Shown here piece after piece: positions 7,594 to 14,419 of a DNA stretch of 64,000 nt. A program made the position numbers and the translations under genes. The notes beneath the pieces are model-generated. The model saw nothing but the letters and a program-made list of their open reading frames with translations. It was not told the DNA's origin and made no database searches. Position 1 is the stretch's first letter. Each line of letters starts with the position of its first letter. The DNA lies in NCBI GenBank assembly GCA_038257535.1, contig JBBSJE010000007.1, positions 1-64,000 of the forward strand. Reading direction: 5' to 3'. The stretch comes from JAGTJU01 sp038257535 (lineage in GTDB: Bacteria > Myxococcota_A > Polyangia > Fen-1088).

Positions 7594-8883
7594 TTAGGAC
7601 AAGTAGCCGGCGAAGGCGCCACTGCCAAACAGCTGGTCGAAGTCGGACAGTTTGGGACCGATCAAACCGGGCTTGCGCAGCTTTTCCACCAATGGGTCTT
7701 GGGTCTTGAGACCTTGCCCGGTGATGCAAAGAACCACGGGGCCATCGTCGGCGCCGATCTGCCCTTGTTGCACCAAGTGTTTGGCCGCGCCCAAGGTGAC
7801 GCCGCCGGCGGTCTCGGTGAAGATGCCTTCGTTTTCAGCCAACGCGATGATGGCTTCGCAGATCTCGTCGTCGTTGGGCAAAGCGGCAAATCCGCCCGTG
7901 CCCAACATGGTTTGGCGCGCGTAGATCGCGTCGGCCGGGTTGCCAATGGCCAGGCTCTTCGCGATGGTTTGCGGCGTTTTTACGGGTTTCACGAAATCAC
8001 GGCCTTCAGTGACCATCGACGCAATGGGGCCGCAGCCCGAAGCCTGGGCGCCGTGAATCTTGGTGGCCTTGCCTTCAACCAAGCCCAGCTTGGTGAGCTC
8101 TTTGAAGGCTTTGTCGATCTTGGTGATCAGTGAGCCACCGGCCATAGGCACCACCACGTGGGCAGGCAACTTCCAGCCCATTTGCTCGGCAATTTCGTAG
8201 CCAAAGGCCTTTGAGCCTTCGGCGTAAAACGGCCGCAGGTTCACGTTCACGAAACCCCAGCCGTACTTGCCGGCGATCTCCGAGCACAAACGATTCACGT
8301 CGTCGTAGGTGCCTTGCACGCCCACCACGCGCGCGCCGTAAATGCTGGTGGCCAACACCTTGGCGGGTTCAAGATCGTGGGGGATCAAGATCACGGCGGG
8401 CATGCCGGCGGCGGCGGCTTGCGAAGCGGTGGCGTTGGCCAAATTGCCGGTGCTGGCGCAGGCCACCACCTTGATGCCAAATTCGCGCGCTTTGCTTACG
8501 GCCACGGACACCACGCGGTCTTTGAACGACAGCGTGGGGAAGCTAACCGAATCGTTCTTAAGCCACAGCTCTTTGACGCCCAGCCATTTGGCCAAGCGAT
8601 CGGCCTTCACGAATGGCGTCATGCCGGTTTGCATGCCCACGGTGGGGGGGCCGTCGAGCGGCAGCAGCTCAGCGTAGCGCCACATGGAGGGGGCGCGCGA
8701 TTCGATGAGCTTGCGCGACAACACGCTGCCAATGGCCTCGTAGTCGTAGGCGATTTCCAACGGGCCAAAGCAGAATTCACAAACGTGAATGGGCTGCTTC
8801 GGATACTCGGCGCCGCATTCACGGCACTTCATGCACTTTACGAACGACATATCGCTTTGTTGTTGGGCTTGCGCGAGGGTCAT
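7594..8883 (-). CDS. thrC: Threonine synthase (PLP fold type II, zinc-ribbon N-terminus)
   Basis: 429 aa. The N-terminal zinc-ribbon has Cys17, Cys20, Cys23, Cys35 and Cys38, as in the long ThrC subgroup. PLP Lys121 is in LSFKDR, and the phosphate loop motif is ASTGNLA. The family converts O-phosphohomoserine to threonine. The start at 8883 abuts the thiF stop directly, so translation is coupled; a second ATG at 8850 is possible. Placement between an E1 and its carrier is unusual for a housekeeping threonine gene. A sulfur-dependent role, such as homocysteine formation from O-phosphohomoserine, is a speculation raised only by this context. Confidence 0.9.
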   Translation of the reverse strand: MTLAQAQQQSDMSFVKCMKCRECGAEYPKQPIHVCEFCFGPLEIAYDYEAIGSVLSRKLIESRAPSMWRYAELLPLDGPPTVGMQTGMTPFVKADRLAKWLGVKELWLKNDSVSFPTLSFKDRVVSVAVSKAREFGIKVVACASTGNLANATASQAAAAGMPAVILIPHDLEPAKVLATSIYGARVVGVQGTYDDVNRLCSEIAGKYGWGFVNVNLRPFYAEGSKAFGYEIAEQMGWKLPAHVVVPMAGGSLITKIDKAFKELTKLGLVEGKATKIHGAQASGCGPIASMVTEGRDFVKPVKTPQTIAKSLAIGNPADAIYARQTMLGTGGFAALPNDDEICEAIIALAENEGIFTETAGGVTLGAAKHLVQQGQIGADDGPVVLCITGQGLKTQDPLVEKLRKPGLIGPKLSDFDQLFGSGAFAGYLS

Positions 8884-9621
8884 TTAGCGGCTCTCCATGG
8901 GCTGGCAAGCGGGGGAACCATAGTTTCCCGCCTCCAGACTCGTGATGACAGGCGCATCACCACACACCCCGCAATGCGGGTTGGGGCGGAATGTGATGCT
9001 GCGCATGGTCATAGCAGGCGAATCATAGCGGATGAGACGGCCAGAAAAGGCAGGAGTCTTACCACAAAGTAAGCGAATCGCCTCGTGTGCTTGCATAGAA
9101 CCGATCACACCCGGCACCGGGCCCAAAACCCCAGCTTCGGAGCACGAGGGGGTGTCGGAGGTTTGGGCGGGCAATTCCTCGAACAGGCAGCGATAGCAGG
9201 GGCGGCCGCCCGCGGGAATTGTGAGCAATTGCCCCATGGTGCCCACCGAAGCGCCGTGCACCAGCGGCTTGCCCGCCAGCACAGCCGCATCATTGGCCAG
9301 GAACTTGGTTTCCAGGTTGTCGGAGCCGTCCAGGAGCACGTCGTGGGCGGTGAAGAGGGGCAGGGCGTTGTGGGTGGTCAGGCGGGCGGCCACCGCGTTG
9401 ACTCGGACGTCGGTGAATCGCTGTTTTAACGAAGCGGCCATGCTTTGCACCTTGGGATGCCCCACGGCTGCAAAGCGGTGCAGCACTTGCCGGTGCAAGT
9501 TGGATTCGTCGACCACATCGTCGTCCAGCACCGTGATGTGGCGAACGCCGGCGGCGGCCAATCCCAGCGCGGCGCCACAGCCCAGGCCACCGGCACCGAT
9601 GATCAACACGCTGCCCTTCAT
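8884..9621 (-). CDS. ThiF/MoeB-family E1-like adenylyltransferase (catalytic)
   Basis: 245 aa from the ATG at 9621. It carries the nucleotide loop GAGGLG (residues 9-14), acidic loop DDDVVDESNLHRQ, DN at 101-102, zinc-binding pairs CYRC (142/145) and CGVC (217/220), and candidate catalytic Cys160 in SCSEAGVLG. It should adenylate the carrier C-terminus. The protein begins right at the first strand and lacks the N-terminal RxxRQ element of homodimeric MoeB/ThiF. An in-frame GTG at 9714 would add 31 residues overlapping cysK, but it has no ribosome site and would be wholly inside cysK coding. There is no rhodanese domain, so the sulfur donor is separate. Confidence 0.88.
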   Translation of the reverse strand: MKGSVLIIGAGGLGCGAALGLAAAGVRHITVLDDDVVDESNLHRQVLHRFAAVGHPKVQSMAASLKQRFTDVRVNAVAARLTTHNALPLFTAHDVLLDGSDNLETKFLANDAAVLAGKPLVHGASVGTMGQLLTIPAGGRPCYRCLFEELPAQTSDTPSCSEAGVLGPVPGVIGSMQAHEAIRLLCGKTPAFSGRLIRYDSPAMTMRSITFRPNPHCGVCGDAPVITSLEAGNYGSPACQPMESR

Positions 9622-9632
9622 TGCCAGGTTCG

Positions 9633-10616
9633 CTAGGCGTCGGGTAGCGCCAGTTCGGGATACAGCTTGGCGAAGGCTTCGTCGGTGCTGAAATAGCGTT
9701 CGCCGGTGTCGCACAGCACGGTGACCACGGTTTTTCCGGGGCCCAGGGCCGCCGCCACTTCCAGTGCCACCTTAACTGAAGCCCCGGCGGAAATGCCCAC
9801 CAGCAGGCCTTCTTTGCGCGCCAGGGCTAACTTCACGCGTTGGGCGTCAGCTTCGGACACCTTGTGTATCTCCGAAATCAGCGACCTGTCGAGGATGTCG
9901 GGTACAAAGCCCGCACCAATGCCGTCGATGCGATGTTCGCCCGGCTGGCCGCCGCTGAGCACGGGGCTTTTTTCGGGCTCCACCGCCACCAATCGCACGT
10001 TTGGATTCACCCGCCGCAGCGCTTGACCCACGCCGGTGATGGTGCCGCCGGTGCCCACGCCGGCCACAAAGGCATCGGGTAGGCGCCCGTCTAAGCTTTC
10101 CAGCTGGGCAAGGATTTCGGGGCCGGTGGTGCGTCGGTGAGCAGCGGGGTTGGCGGGGTTTTTGAATTGTTGAAGCATCACGTACTCCGGATGCTCTTCG
10201 CAAAGCTGCACGGCGCGTGCGATGGCGCCGTTCATCACGTCGGCAGCGGGCGTGAGGTAGAGTTCGGCGCCGTAAGCTTTCAGCAGCATGCGCCGCTCAA
10301 GCGACATGTTGTCGGGCATGGTCAGGATCAACCGGTAACCCTTCACCGCCGCCACCAGGGCCAAGCCCACGCCGGTGTTCCCCGAGGTGGGCTCAACCAG
10401 CACGGTTTTGCCAGGCACAAGCTTGCCTTCGCGCTCGGCGGTTTCGATCATGGACAGGGCCACGCGATCTTTGACCGAGCCGCCCGGGTTGAAGTGCTCG
10501 CATTTTGCGAACACGTCGGCGGAGCCGGGGCGGGGCAGGTTGCGCAAGCGCACCAGGGGCGTGCCGCCTATGAGCGACAGCATGTTTTTCACCACGGGCA
10601 ATTCAGGGCGTGACAT
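9633..10616 (-). CDS. cysK: Cysteine synthase, CysK type
   Basis: 327 aa, the normal O-acetylserine sulfhydrylase length. PLP Lys49 is in NPGGSVKDR; other motifs are PTSGNTG, VAGVGTGGTITGVG, GISAGAS and the C-terminal CDTGERYFST. It normally joins sulfide to O-acetylserine. The ATG at 10616 has a clear ribosome site (TAAGGAG about 7 nt upstream). The next gene, thiF, begins 11 nt after its stop. It is the second cysteine synthase in the operon besides cysM, so at least one of the two may have a specialised substrate or sulfur donor. Confidence 0.93.
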   Translation of the reverse strand: MSRPELPVVKNMLSLIGGTPLVRLRNLPRPGSADVFAKCEHFNPGGSVKDRVALSMIETAEREGKLVPGKTVLVEPTSGNTGVGLALVAAVKGYRLILTMPDNMSLERRMLLKAYGAELYLTPAADVMNGAIARAVQLCEEHPEYVMLQQFKNPANPAAHRRTTGPEILAQLESLDGRLPDAFVAGVGTGGTITGVGQALRRVNPNVRLVAVEPEKSPVLSGGQPGEHRIDGIGAGFVPDILDRSLISEIHKVSEADAQRVKLALARKEGLLVGISAGASVKVALEVAAALGPGKTVVTVLCDTGERYFSTDEAFAKLYPELALPDA

Positions 10617-10627
10617 TTGGCTACTCC

Positions 10628-10957
10628 TTAGGCCGGTGGACCGGCGAGGGCGCCGCATTCTGAGCAACGGTTGTCGCTGCCAATCACGCCGGTGCAGGCG
10701 CCGTTGGGGCAAAGGCGGCGGTTAAGATTGAAGCCGGCTGTTGCGTCTGCAGAGGGGAAGGGCAGCAGGGGGGCAGGCTCTGGCTCGGGCTCTGCCGATT
10801 GCGGTTGGTCAGCGGACACCGCGGCGGGGGGCACGTCGCCCCAGAATTTTCCGCACTCGCTGCAAACACCGGCGGCATCAACCAAACCGGTGCACGCGCC
10901 ATCGGGGCACAAGCGCCGGGCGGCGGGATCAAATTCGGGGGTTTGGGGGGAAGTCAT
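10628..10957 (-). CDS. Small protein with two copies of a Cys4 zinc-ribbon
   Basis: 109 aa. Two copies of the same short module are visible: RRLCPDGACTGLV...CSECG near residues 15-37 and RRLCPNGACTGVI...CSECG near residues 81-103. They are separated by a Pro/Glu-rich linker. Each module has four cysteines (CxxxxC and CxxC) that should bind one zinc. It is the first gene of the minus-strand run, 11 nt before cysK. Function is unknown; such ribbons in myxobacterial proteins are often protein- or nucleic-acid-binding. The start ATG at 10957 is chosen because the upstream extension is unrelated sequence. Confidence 0.7.
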   Translation of the reverse strand: MTSPQTPEFDPAARRLCPDGACTGLVDAAGVCSECGKFWGDVPPAAVSADQPQSAEPEPEPAPLLPFPSADATAGFNLNRRLCPNGACTGVIGSDNRCSECGALAGPPA

Positions 10958-10989
10958 GGGGGGCGAATTGCTGGGCGGCGTCCACACAA

Positions 10990-11020
10990 GGCATATAGTG
11001 GCGTCCCTCATATGTCCACC
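10990..11020 (+). repeat. Imperfect copy of the trpB promoter/start segment
   Basis: This 31-nt segment starts GGCATATAGT and ends ATGTCCACC. The segment at 13169-13198 immediately before and over the trpB start begins and ends with the same blocks and differs mainly in between. The two copies bracket the toxin-antitoxin island. The copy here precedes no trpB coding sequence; similarity stops nine bases into the start. Confidence 0.4.
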
Positions 11021-11071
11021 TTATGCGAAACGTGTCGCATCATTCGGGGTGCAGCACAGGCTGCCCCACAA

Positions 11072-11163
11072 TTCGTTGGCTTGAGATGGCGCGGGAGGAG
11101 AAACGGTCCGCGTCACGGACCACGACAAACATCATCGCCGAGATTCACAAGCCGACAAGCTGA
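11072..11163 (+). pseudogene. Frameshifted relic of a Phd/YefM-type antitoxin
   Basis: The segment aligns over about 90 bp with the intact antitoxin gene at 12310-12621. In one frame it reads RWLEMARE, in the next ETVRVTDHDK, and back in the first IIAEIHKPTS before a stop at 11161. The intact gene reads RYLDMVRE, ETIYVTDRDD and VIAEIHKPVS at the same places. One base is lost before GAAAC and one base is gained before CATCATCGC, so the frame is disrupted and then restored. The C-terminal half is missing and no toxin follows, so this is a dead remnant. Confidence 0.7.
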
Positions 11164-11448
11164 TCCTCTTTTCCCTGAGCACGGGTGTCCCGAACCGGGT
11201 CAAGCCCAGACACGTTCAGTCGCGAAAATAAGGAGCGACCATGCAAAAAACGAAGCCAAAGCTAGCTCGAAGGCGGAAATTCCCGCTGGGATTGCCGAAA
11301 ATTTTCCTTGCGCCCAGGGCAACAAGTCCTCTTCCGTATCCGGGACGGTGGTGGATAAGCAATGCCCCTATTTTAAAATGTTCATCAAGGACCACCGCCC
11401 TACCGGAGCCCACATCATTCTGCTGCCGGCGCTCGCCCCTTGAGCACG
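11164..11448. other. Stretch without a convincing gene
   Basis: No protein family was recognised on either strand. A short frame starts at ATG 11241 behind a fair ribosome site (AAGGAG at about 11230), but it is Arg/Pro-rich, changes character along its length and runs antisense into vapC. A different frame here, ending at 11443, looks slightly more protein-like but has no start. It is probably debris of the same island as the antitoxin relic. Confidence 0.4.
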
Positions 11449-11889
11449 TCAAGCTTTGCCGACCAACGGATTCTCCGTGCGCAACGACGGGAAGCGGCTG
11501 AAGTCCCGGTCTTGCGTCCACAGCGCGCGAACGCCATGCAATTCGCACAGAGCCGCAATTCGACCGTCGTGCACACGGGGACCAACCACCCTCCCTTTGA
11601 GAAGTCGATCGCGGAAAACGGCCCAATACCCATCACTTTCCTCAAGCAGCACCAGGTTTGGCGATTCAAGCCACGCCTCGACCTGATCAATGGCCTGCGC
11701 GAGCTGTGAAGGAGGATCGTAAATCTTGGGGTGGGTGACCACGCTGATGAATTCGTGAACGCATGGCCACGGAATTGCCCAGCGACCCTTACCCTCACAG
11801 AGTTCCATAAGGGCCGCTTTGGCCTTCTTGTGGAACGGAGAATCAGCTCTATGGGCATAAACCAGGATATTGGTGTCGATGGCGATCAT
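11449..11889 (-). CDS. vapC: VapC-type PIN-domain toxin (ribonuclease)
   Basis: 146 aa, a complete PIN domain. The first strand is IAIDTNILVYAHR with catalytic Asp5. Later acidic positions are Glu in CVHEFISVV, Asp in VHDGRIAAL and Asp in TQDRDF. Such toxins cleave RNA when freed from the antitoxin. The start codon overlaps the vapB stop by the ATGA arrangement, so the two are cotranslated. Confidence 0.88.
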   Translation of the reverse strand: MIAIDTNILVYAHRADSPFHKKAKAALMELCEGKGRWAIPWPCVHEFISVVTHPKIYDPPSQLAQAIDQVEAWLESPNLVLLEESDGYWAVFRDRLLKGRVVGPRVHDGRIAALCELHGVRALWTQDRDFSRFPSLRTENPLVGKA

Positions 11890-12146
11890 AGTTTTGTGGA
11901 CGGGCCGCGATCGCCGTAACTCAGGTCCAGGATTTCCGAGAAGCTCGAGCCGTGCAGGGAAGGGGACAGACCATTGCCCTGGACGGACGCGTCGCGCAGC
12001 CTAAACTGGCCCAGCGACGCCTGCGTGTCACTCAGCTCCCGCCTCAATCCCGCCTCGACCATGTCGCGAAGCGTGCGGTTCTGCCGTTGAGCCAAGGCCT
12101 TGGCCCGCCGGAGCAGCGGTTCGGGAATATCGATGGTCGTCTTCAT
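11886..12146 (-). CDS. vapB: VapB-type antitoxin
   Basis: 86 aa. MKTTIDIPEPLLRRAKALA is a ribbon-helix-helix-type antitoxin N-terminus, expected to dimerise and bind the operator. The C-terminal tail (about residues 45-86) should wrap the VapC toxin. The ATG at 12146 is chosen over an upstream codon 12 residues earlier because homology starts there. It also sits 9 nt after a -10-like TATACT, and a 16-bp palindrome overlaps the start codon. Confidence 0.85.
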   Translation of the reverse strand: MKTTIDIPEPLLRRAKALAQRQNRTLRDMVEAGLRRELSDTQASLGQFRLRDASVQGNGLSPSLHGSSFSEILDLSYGDRGPSTKL

Positions 12147-12161
12147 ACTGCTAGCAGTATA
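12145..12161 (-). promoter_or_regulatory. vapBC operator palindrome overlapping -10 box and start codon
   Basis: ATACTGCTAGCAGTAT at 12145-12160 is a perfect 16-bp palindrome. Read on the minus strand, the -10-like TATACT (12156-12161) enters the palindrome and the vapB ATG (12146-12144) leaves it. A dimeric antitoxin bound here would block both polymerase and the leaderless start, which fits classical VapB autoregulation. Confidence 0.7.
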
Positions 12162-12282
12162 GCAGGGTACTGCTTGATTCACGGGGCGCTCCGTTGGCAG
12201 GCAACCCAGGCTCTTGGCGCAGTTGTTGTACCGACAGCACGCAGCGGGGCACAGGAGGCCACCAATGGAATCCTTTGACTAA

Positions 12283-12300
12283 GGTGGCTACGGTGGCTAC
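12283..12300 (+). repeat. Tandem 9-bp duplication upstream of phd
   Basis: GGTGGCTAC occurs twice in direct tandem just before the Phd-type antitoxin start at 12310. The second copy supplies the start of the -10-like TACTTT (12298-12303), which ends 6 nt before the GTG. It could be an operator half-site pair or a chance duplication. Confidence 0.45.
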
Positions 12301-12309
12301 TTTTACGGG

Positions 12310-12621
12310 GTGAAGGCCGTCGGCATAAAAAACCTGAAGAACAATCTAAGTCGATATCTTGACATGGTGCGCGAGGGGGAAACCATCTACGTGACGGACC
12401 GCGACGACGTCATCGCTGAGATCCACAAACCTGTAAGCGCGCCCCTGACAATGATTTCCCGGTGGGACGCGTTTCTGAATGCCGAGGAGCGCGCAGGGGT
12501 TTTGATCCGAGCTAAGCAGAAAGGTGCAAGCCTCAATGACCTTCGGATGAAGCTCTCGCCAACGCCGGGCCCCGTGGATGTGCAGGCCCTGTTGGACGAA
12601 ACCCGCGAAGATAGGTCCTAG
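12310..12621 (+). CDS. Phd/YefM-family antitoxin
   Basis: 103 aa, with a GTG start. The sequence VGIKNLKNNLSRYLDMVREGE and YVTDRDDVIAEIHKP is the typical Phd/YefM DNA-binding N-domain. The C-terminal half is charged and probably binds the toxin. The stop overlaps the PIN toxin GTG by one base. The start sits just after GCTACTTT, which suggests a leaderless transcript. A frameshifted relative lies at 11072-11163. Confidence 0.85.
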   Translation: MKAVGIKNLKNNLSRYLDMVREGETIYVTDRDDVIAEIHKPVSAPLTMISRWDAFLNAEERAGVLIRAKQKGASLNDLRMKLSPTPGPVDVQALLDETREDRS

Positions 12622-13064
12622 TGGTCGTCACCTACTTTGATTCCAGTCTGCTCTTGTGCGTTCTGCTTAACGAAGCTCGAGCCGAAGCCGCCTCTGTCCT
12701 ATGGGACCTCGCGGCTATCAAGGTCTCCTCGATTCTGCTGCCTGCCGAATGCTATGTGAACTTGCGAAGGCACTTCCTCAAGATTAAAAAGAGCCCACCC
12801 GCAGGATGGATGGAGGAAAGAATGGCGGTGTTGGAGCAATCTGTAGCCGACGCCACCATTCGCCAAGTCGACGCCGGAATCTTGGAGGTCCTGAAAAGGC
12901 ATCCCGAACTTAGCGAATGCCGTTCCCTGGACGCGATTCACTTGGCGACCGCGTTGCACTTCCGGGAACACAGTGACGGAGAATTCTTTCTGGCAAGCTT
13001 TGACGAACGGATGCGGCACGCGGCAGTCAAGCTGGGCATTAAAACTCTTCCGGAGGGTGCATAG
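12621..13064 (+). CDS. PIN-domain toxin (VapC-like)
   Basis: 147 aa from a GTG that overlaps the antitoxin stop by one base. PIN acidic residues are visible: Asp in TYFDSSLLLCVLL, Glu in LPAECYVNLRR, Asp in SLDAIHLATA and Asp in ASFDERMRHA. It is the predicted ribonuclease partner of the Phd-type antitoxin at 12310. The toxin is not closely similar to the VapC at 11449, so the two modules are independent acquisitions. Confidence 0.85.
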   Translation: MVVTYFDSSLLLCVLLNEARAEAASVLWDLAAIKVSSILLPAECYVNLRRHFLKIKKSPPAGWMEERMAVLEQSVADATIRQVDAGILEVLKRHPELSECRSLDAIHLATALHFREHSDGEFFLASFDERMRHAAVKLGIKTLPEGA

Positions 13065-13168
13065 AGGGTGGCTGCCCTCGTTTCCCCGAAAAAGTCTTCC
13101 GGCCAGCGGAATCGAAGCTTTGGCGGTTTGAAATCCGCGCCGTCCCTTTGAAAGCGGCGGAATAACAG

Positions 13169-13198
13169 GGCATATAGTCCGCACCCTTCATGTCCACC
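13169..13198 (+). promoter_or_regulatory. trpBA promoter with short leader
   Basis: A -10-like TATAGT at 13173-13178 lies 11 nt before the trpB ATG, so the leader would be only a few bases. There is no room for a trp leader peptide or attenuator between this element and the start. The segment is partly repeated at 10990-11020. Confidence 0.5.
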
Positions 13199-14419
13199 CC
13201 ATCTACGACAGCGCCCGGCAGGTTTGGCCCCTTTGGGGGCCGGTATGTTTCCGAAACGCTCATCCCGTCGCTGGATGAGCTGACGGCCGCCTGGGAACGC
13301 GAAGGGCGCAACCCCGAGTTTCTGGCCGAGGTGGACCGGCTGCTCAAAGATTACGTGGGCCGCCCCACACCGCTGACCCGGGCCGACCGTTTGGCCGCGG
13401 ATCTGGCGCGGGAAACCGGGCGCCAGGTGCAGCTTTACCTCAAGCGCGAAGACCTGTGCCATACCGGCGCGCACAAGATCAACAACTGCATTGGCCAAGT
13501 GCTGCTGGCCAAGCGCATGGGCAAAACCCGCATCATTGCGGAAACCGGCGCTGGTCAGCATGGCGTGGCCACGGCTACCGCGTGCGCGCTGTTTGGCATG
13601 CCCTGCGAGGTGTACATGGGCGCGGTGGACGTAGAACGCCAATCGCTGAACGTGTTTCGCATGAAGTTGTTGGGCGCCCAGGTGCATGCCGTAACGGGCG
13701 GCACCGCCACGCTCAAAGACGCGATGAACGAAGCTTTGCGGGATTGGGTCACCAATGTGCGGGACACCTATTACGTGATTGGCTCTGTGGCGGGCCCGCA
13801 CCCTTACCCCACCTTGGTTCGGGATCTGCAGGCGGTGATCGGGCGGGAGGCGCGCGCGCAAATTCAAGCCGCCACCGGGCGCTTGCCTGACGCGTGCGTG
13901 GCGTGCGTGGGTGGTGGATCAAACGCGATGGGCTTGTTTCATGCGTTTGTGCCCGACGCCGAAGTGCGCTTGTTTGGCGTGGAAGCGGCCGGTGACGGGG
14001 TGGACACAGGCCGCCACGCGGCCACGCTCACCGCGGGCAAAGTGGGCGTGCTGCACGGCTCGAAATCCTACGTTTTGTGCGACGCCGAAGGGCAAATCGC
14101 CGAGGCGCATTCCATTTCTGCCGGTTTGGATTACCCCGGCGTGGGCCCTGAGCATTCGCATCTGAAGGACATCGGTCGCGCCCATTACGTGAGCGTCACC
14201 GACACGCAGGCCCTGCACGGCTTGCAGCGGCTGGCACGCAACGAAGGCATCATTTGTGCGCTCGAAACGGCGCATGCCGTGGCGGCGTTGCCCCAAATTG
14301 TGGCGCAGTTGCCTGAAAACGCGGTGGTGGTTGTGAACATTTCGGGCCGTGGTGACAAAGACATGGGTCACGTGGCACAAGCGCTCAGCAAGCTGGCCAG
14401 CGCGGGAGGCGCAGCTTAA
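13190..14419 (+). CDS. trpB: Tryptophan synthase beta chain
   Basis: 409 aa, the normal length. It begins RFGPFGGRYVSETLIPSLDEL, the TrpB1 N-terminus. PLP Lys96 is in HTGAHKINN, the phosphate loop is GGGSNAMG, and GSVAGPHPYP is conserved. It condenses indole with serine, with indole channelled from TrpA. The trpA ATG follows the TAA directly, so the two are coupled. No other trp genes are in the window. Confidence 0.97.
   Translation: MSTPSTTAPGRFGPFGGRYVSETLIPSLDELTAAWEREGRNPEFLAEVDRLLKDYVGRPTPLTRADRLAADLARETGRQVQLYLKREDLCHTGAHKINNCIGQVLLAKRMGKTRIIAETGAGQHGVATATACALFGMPCEVYMGAVDVERQSLNVFRMKLLGAQVHAVTGGTATLKDAMNEALRDWVTNVRDTYYVIGSVAGPHPYPTLVRDLQAVIGREARAQIQAATGRLPDACVACVGGGSNAMGLFHAFVPDAEVRLFGVEAAGDGVDTGRHAATLTAGKVGVLHGSKSYVLCDAEGQIAEAHSISAGLDYPGVGPEHSHLKDIGRAHYVSVTDTQALHGLQRLARNEGIICALETAHAVAALPQIVAQLPENAVVVVNISGRGDKDMGHVAQALSKLASAGGAA

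Noticed and set aside
9622..9714. 31-residue N-terminal extension of the catalytic ThiF from a GTG, giving RSLRQ at about the spacing of the MoeB RxxRQ
   Set aside because: It would lie almost wholly in another frame of the cysK 3' end, has no ribosome site, and the Arg-rich look is what that frame of a G+C-rich gene gives anyway. It is kept as the main alternative to the heterodimer idea.
11241..11501. 86-codon frame with a fair ribosome site (AAGGAG)
   Set aside because: Arg/Pro/Ser-rich sequence without family resemblance, running antisense into vapC; it looks like a non-coding frame.
13065..13189. trp attenuator or leader peptide before trpB
   Set aside because: No Trp-rich short frame or alternative hairpins; the likely promoter lies 11 nt before the ATG.
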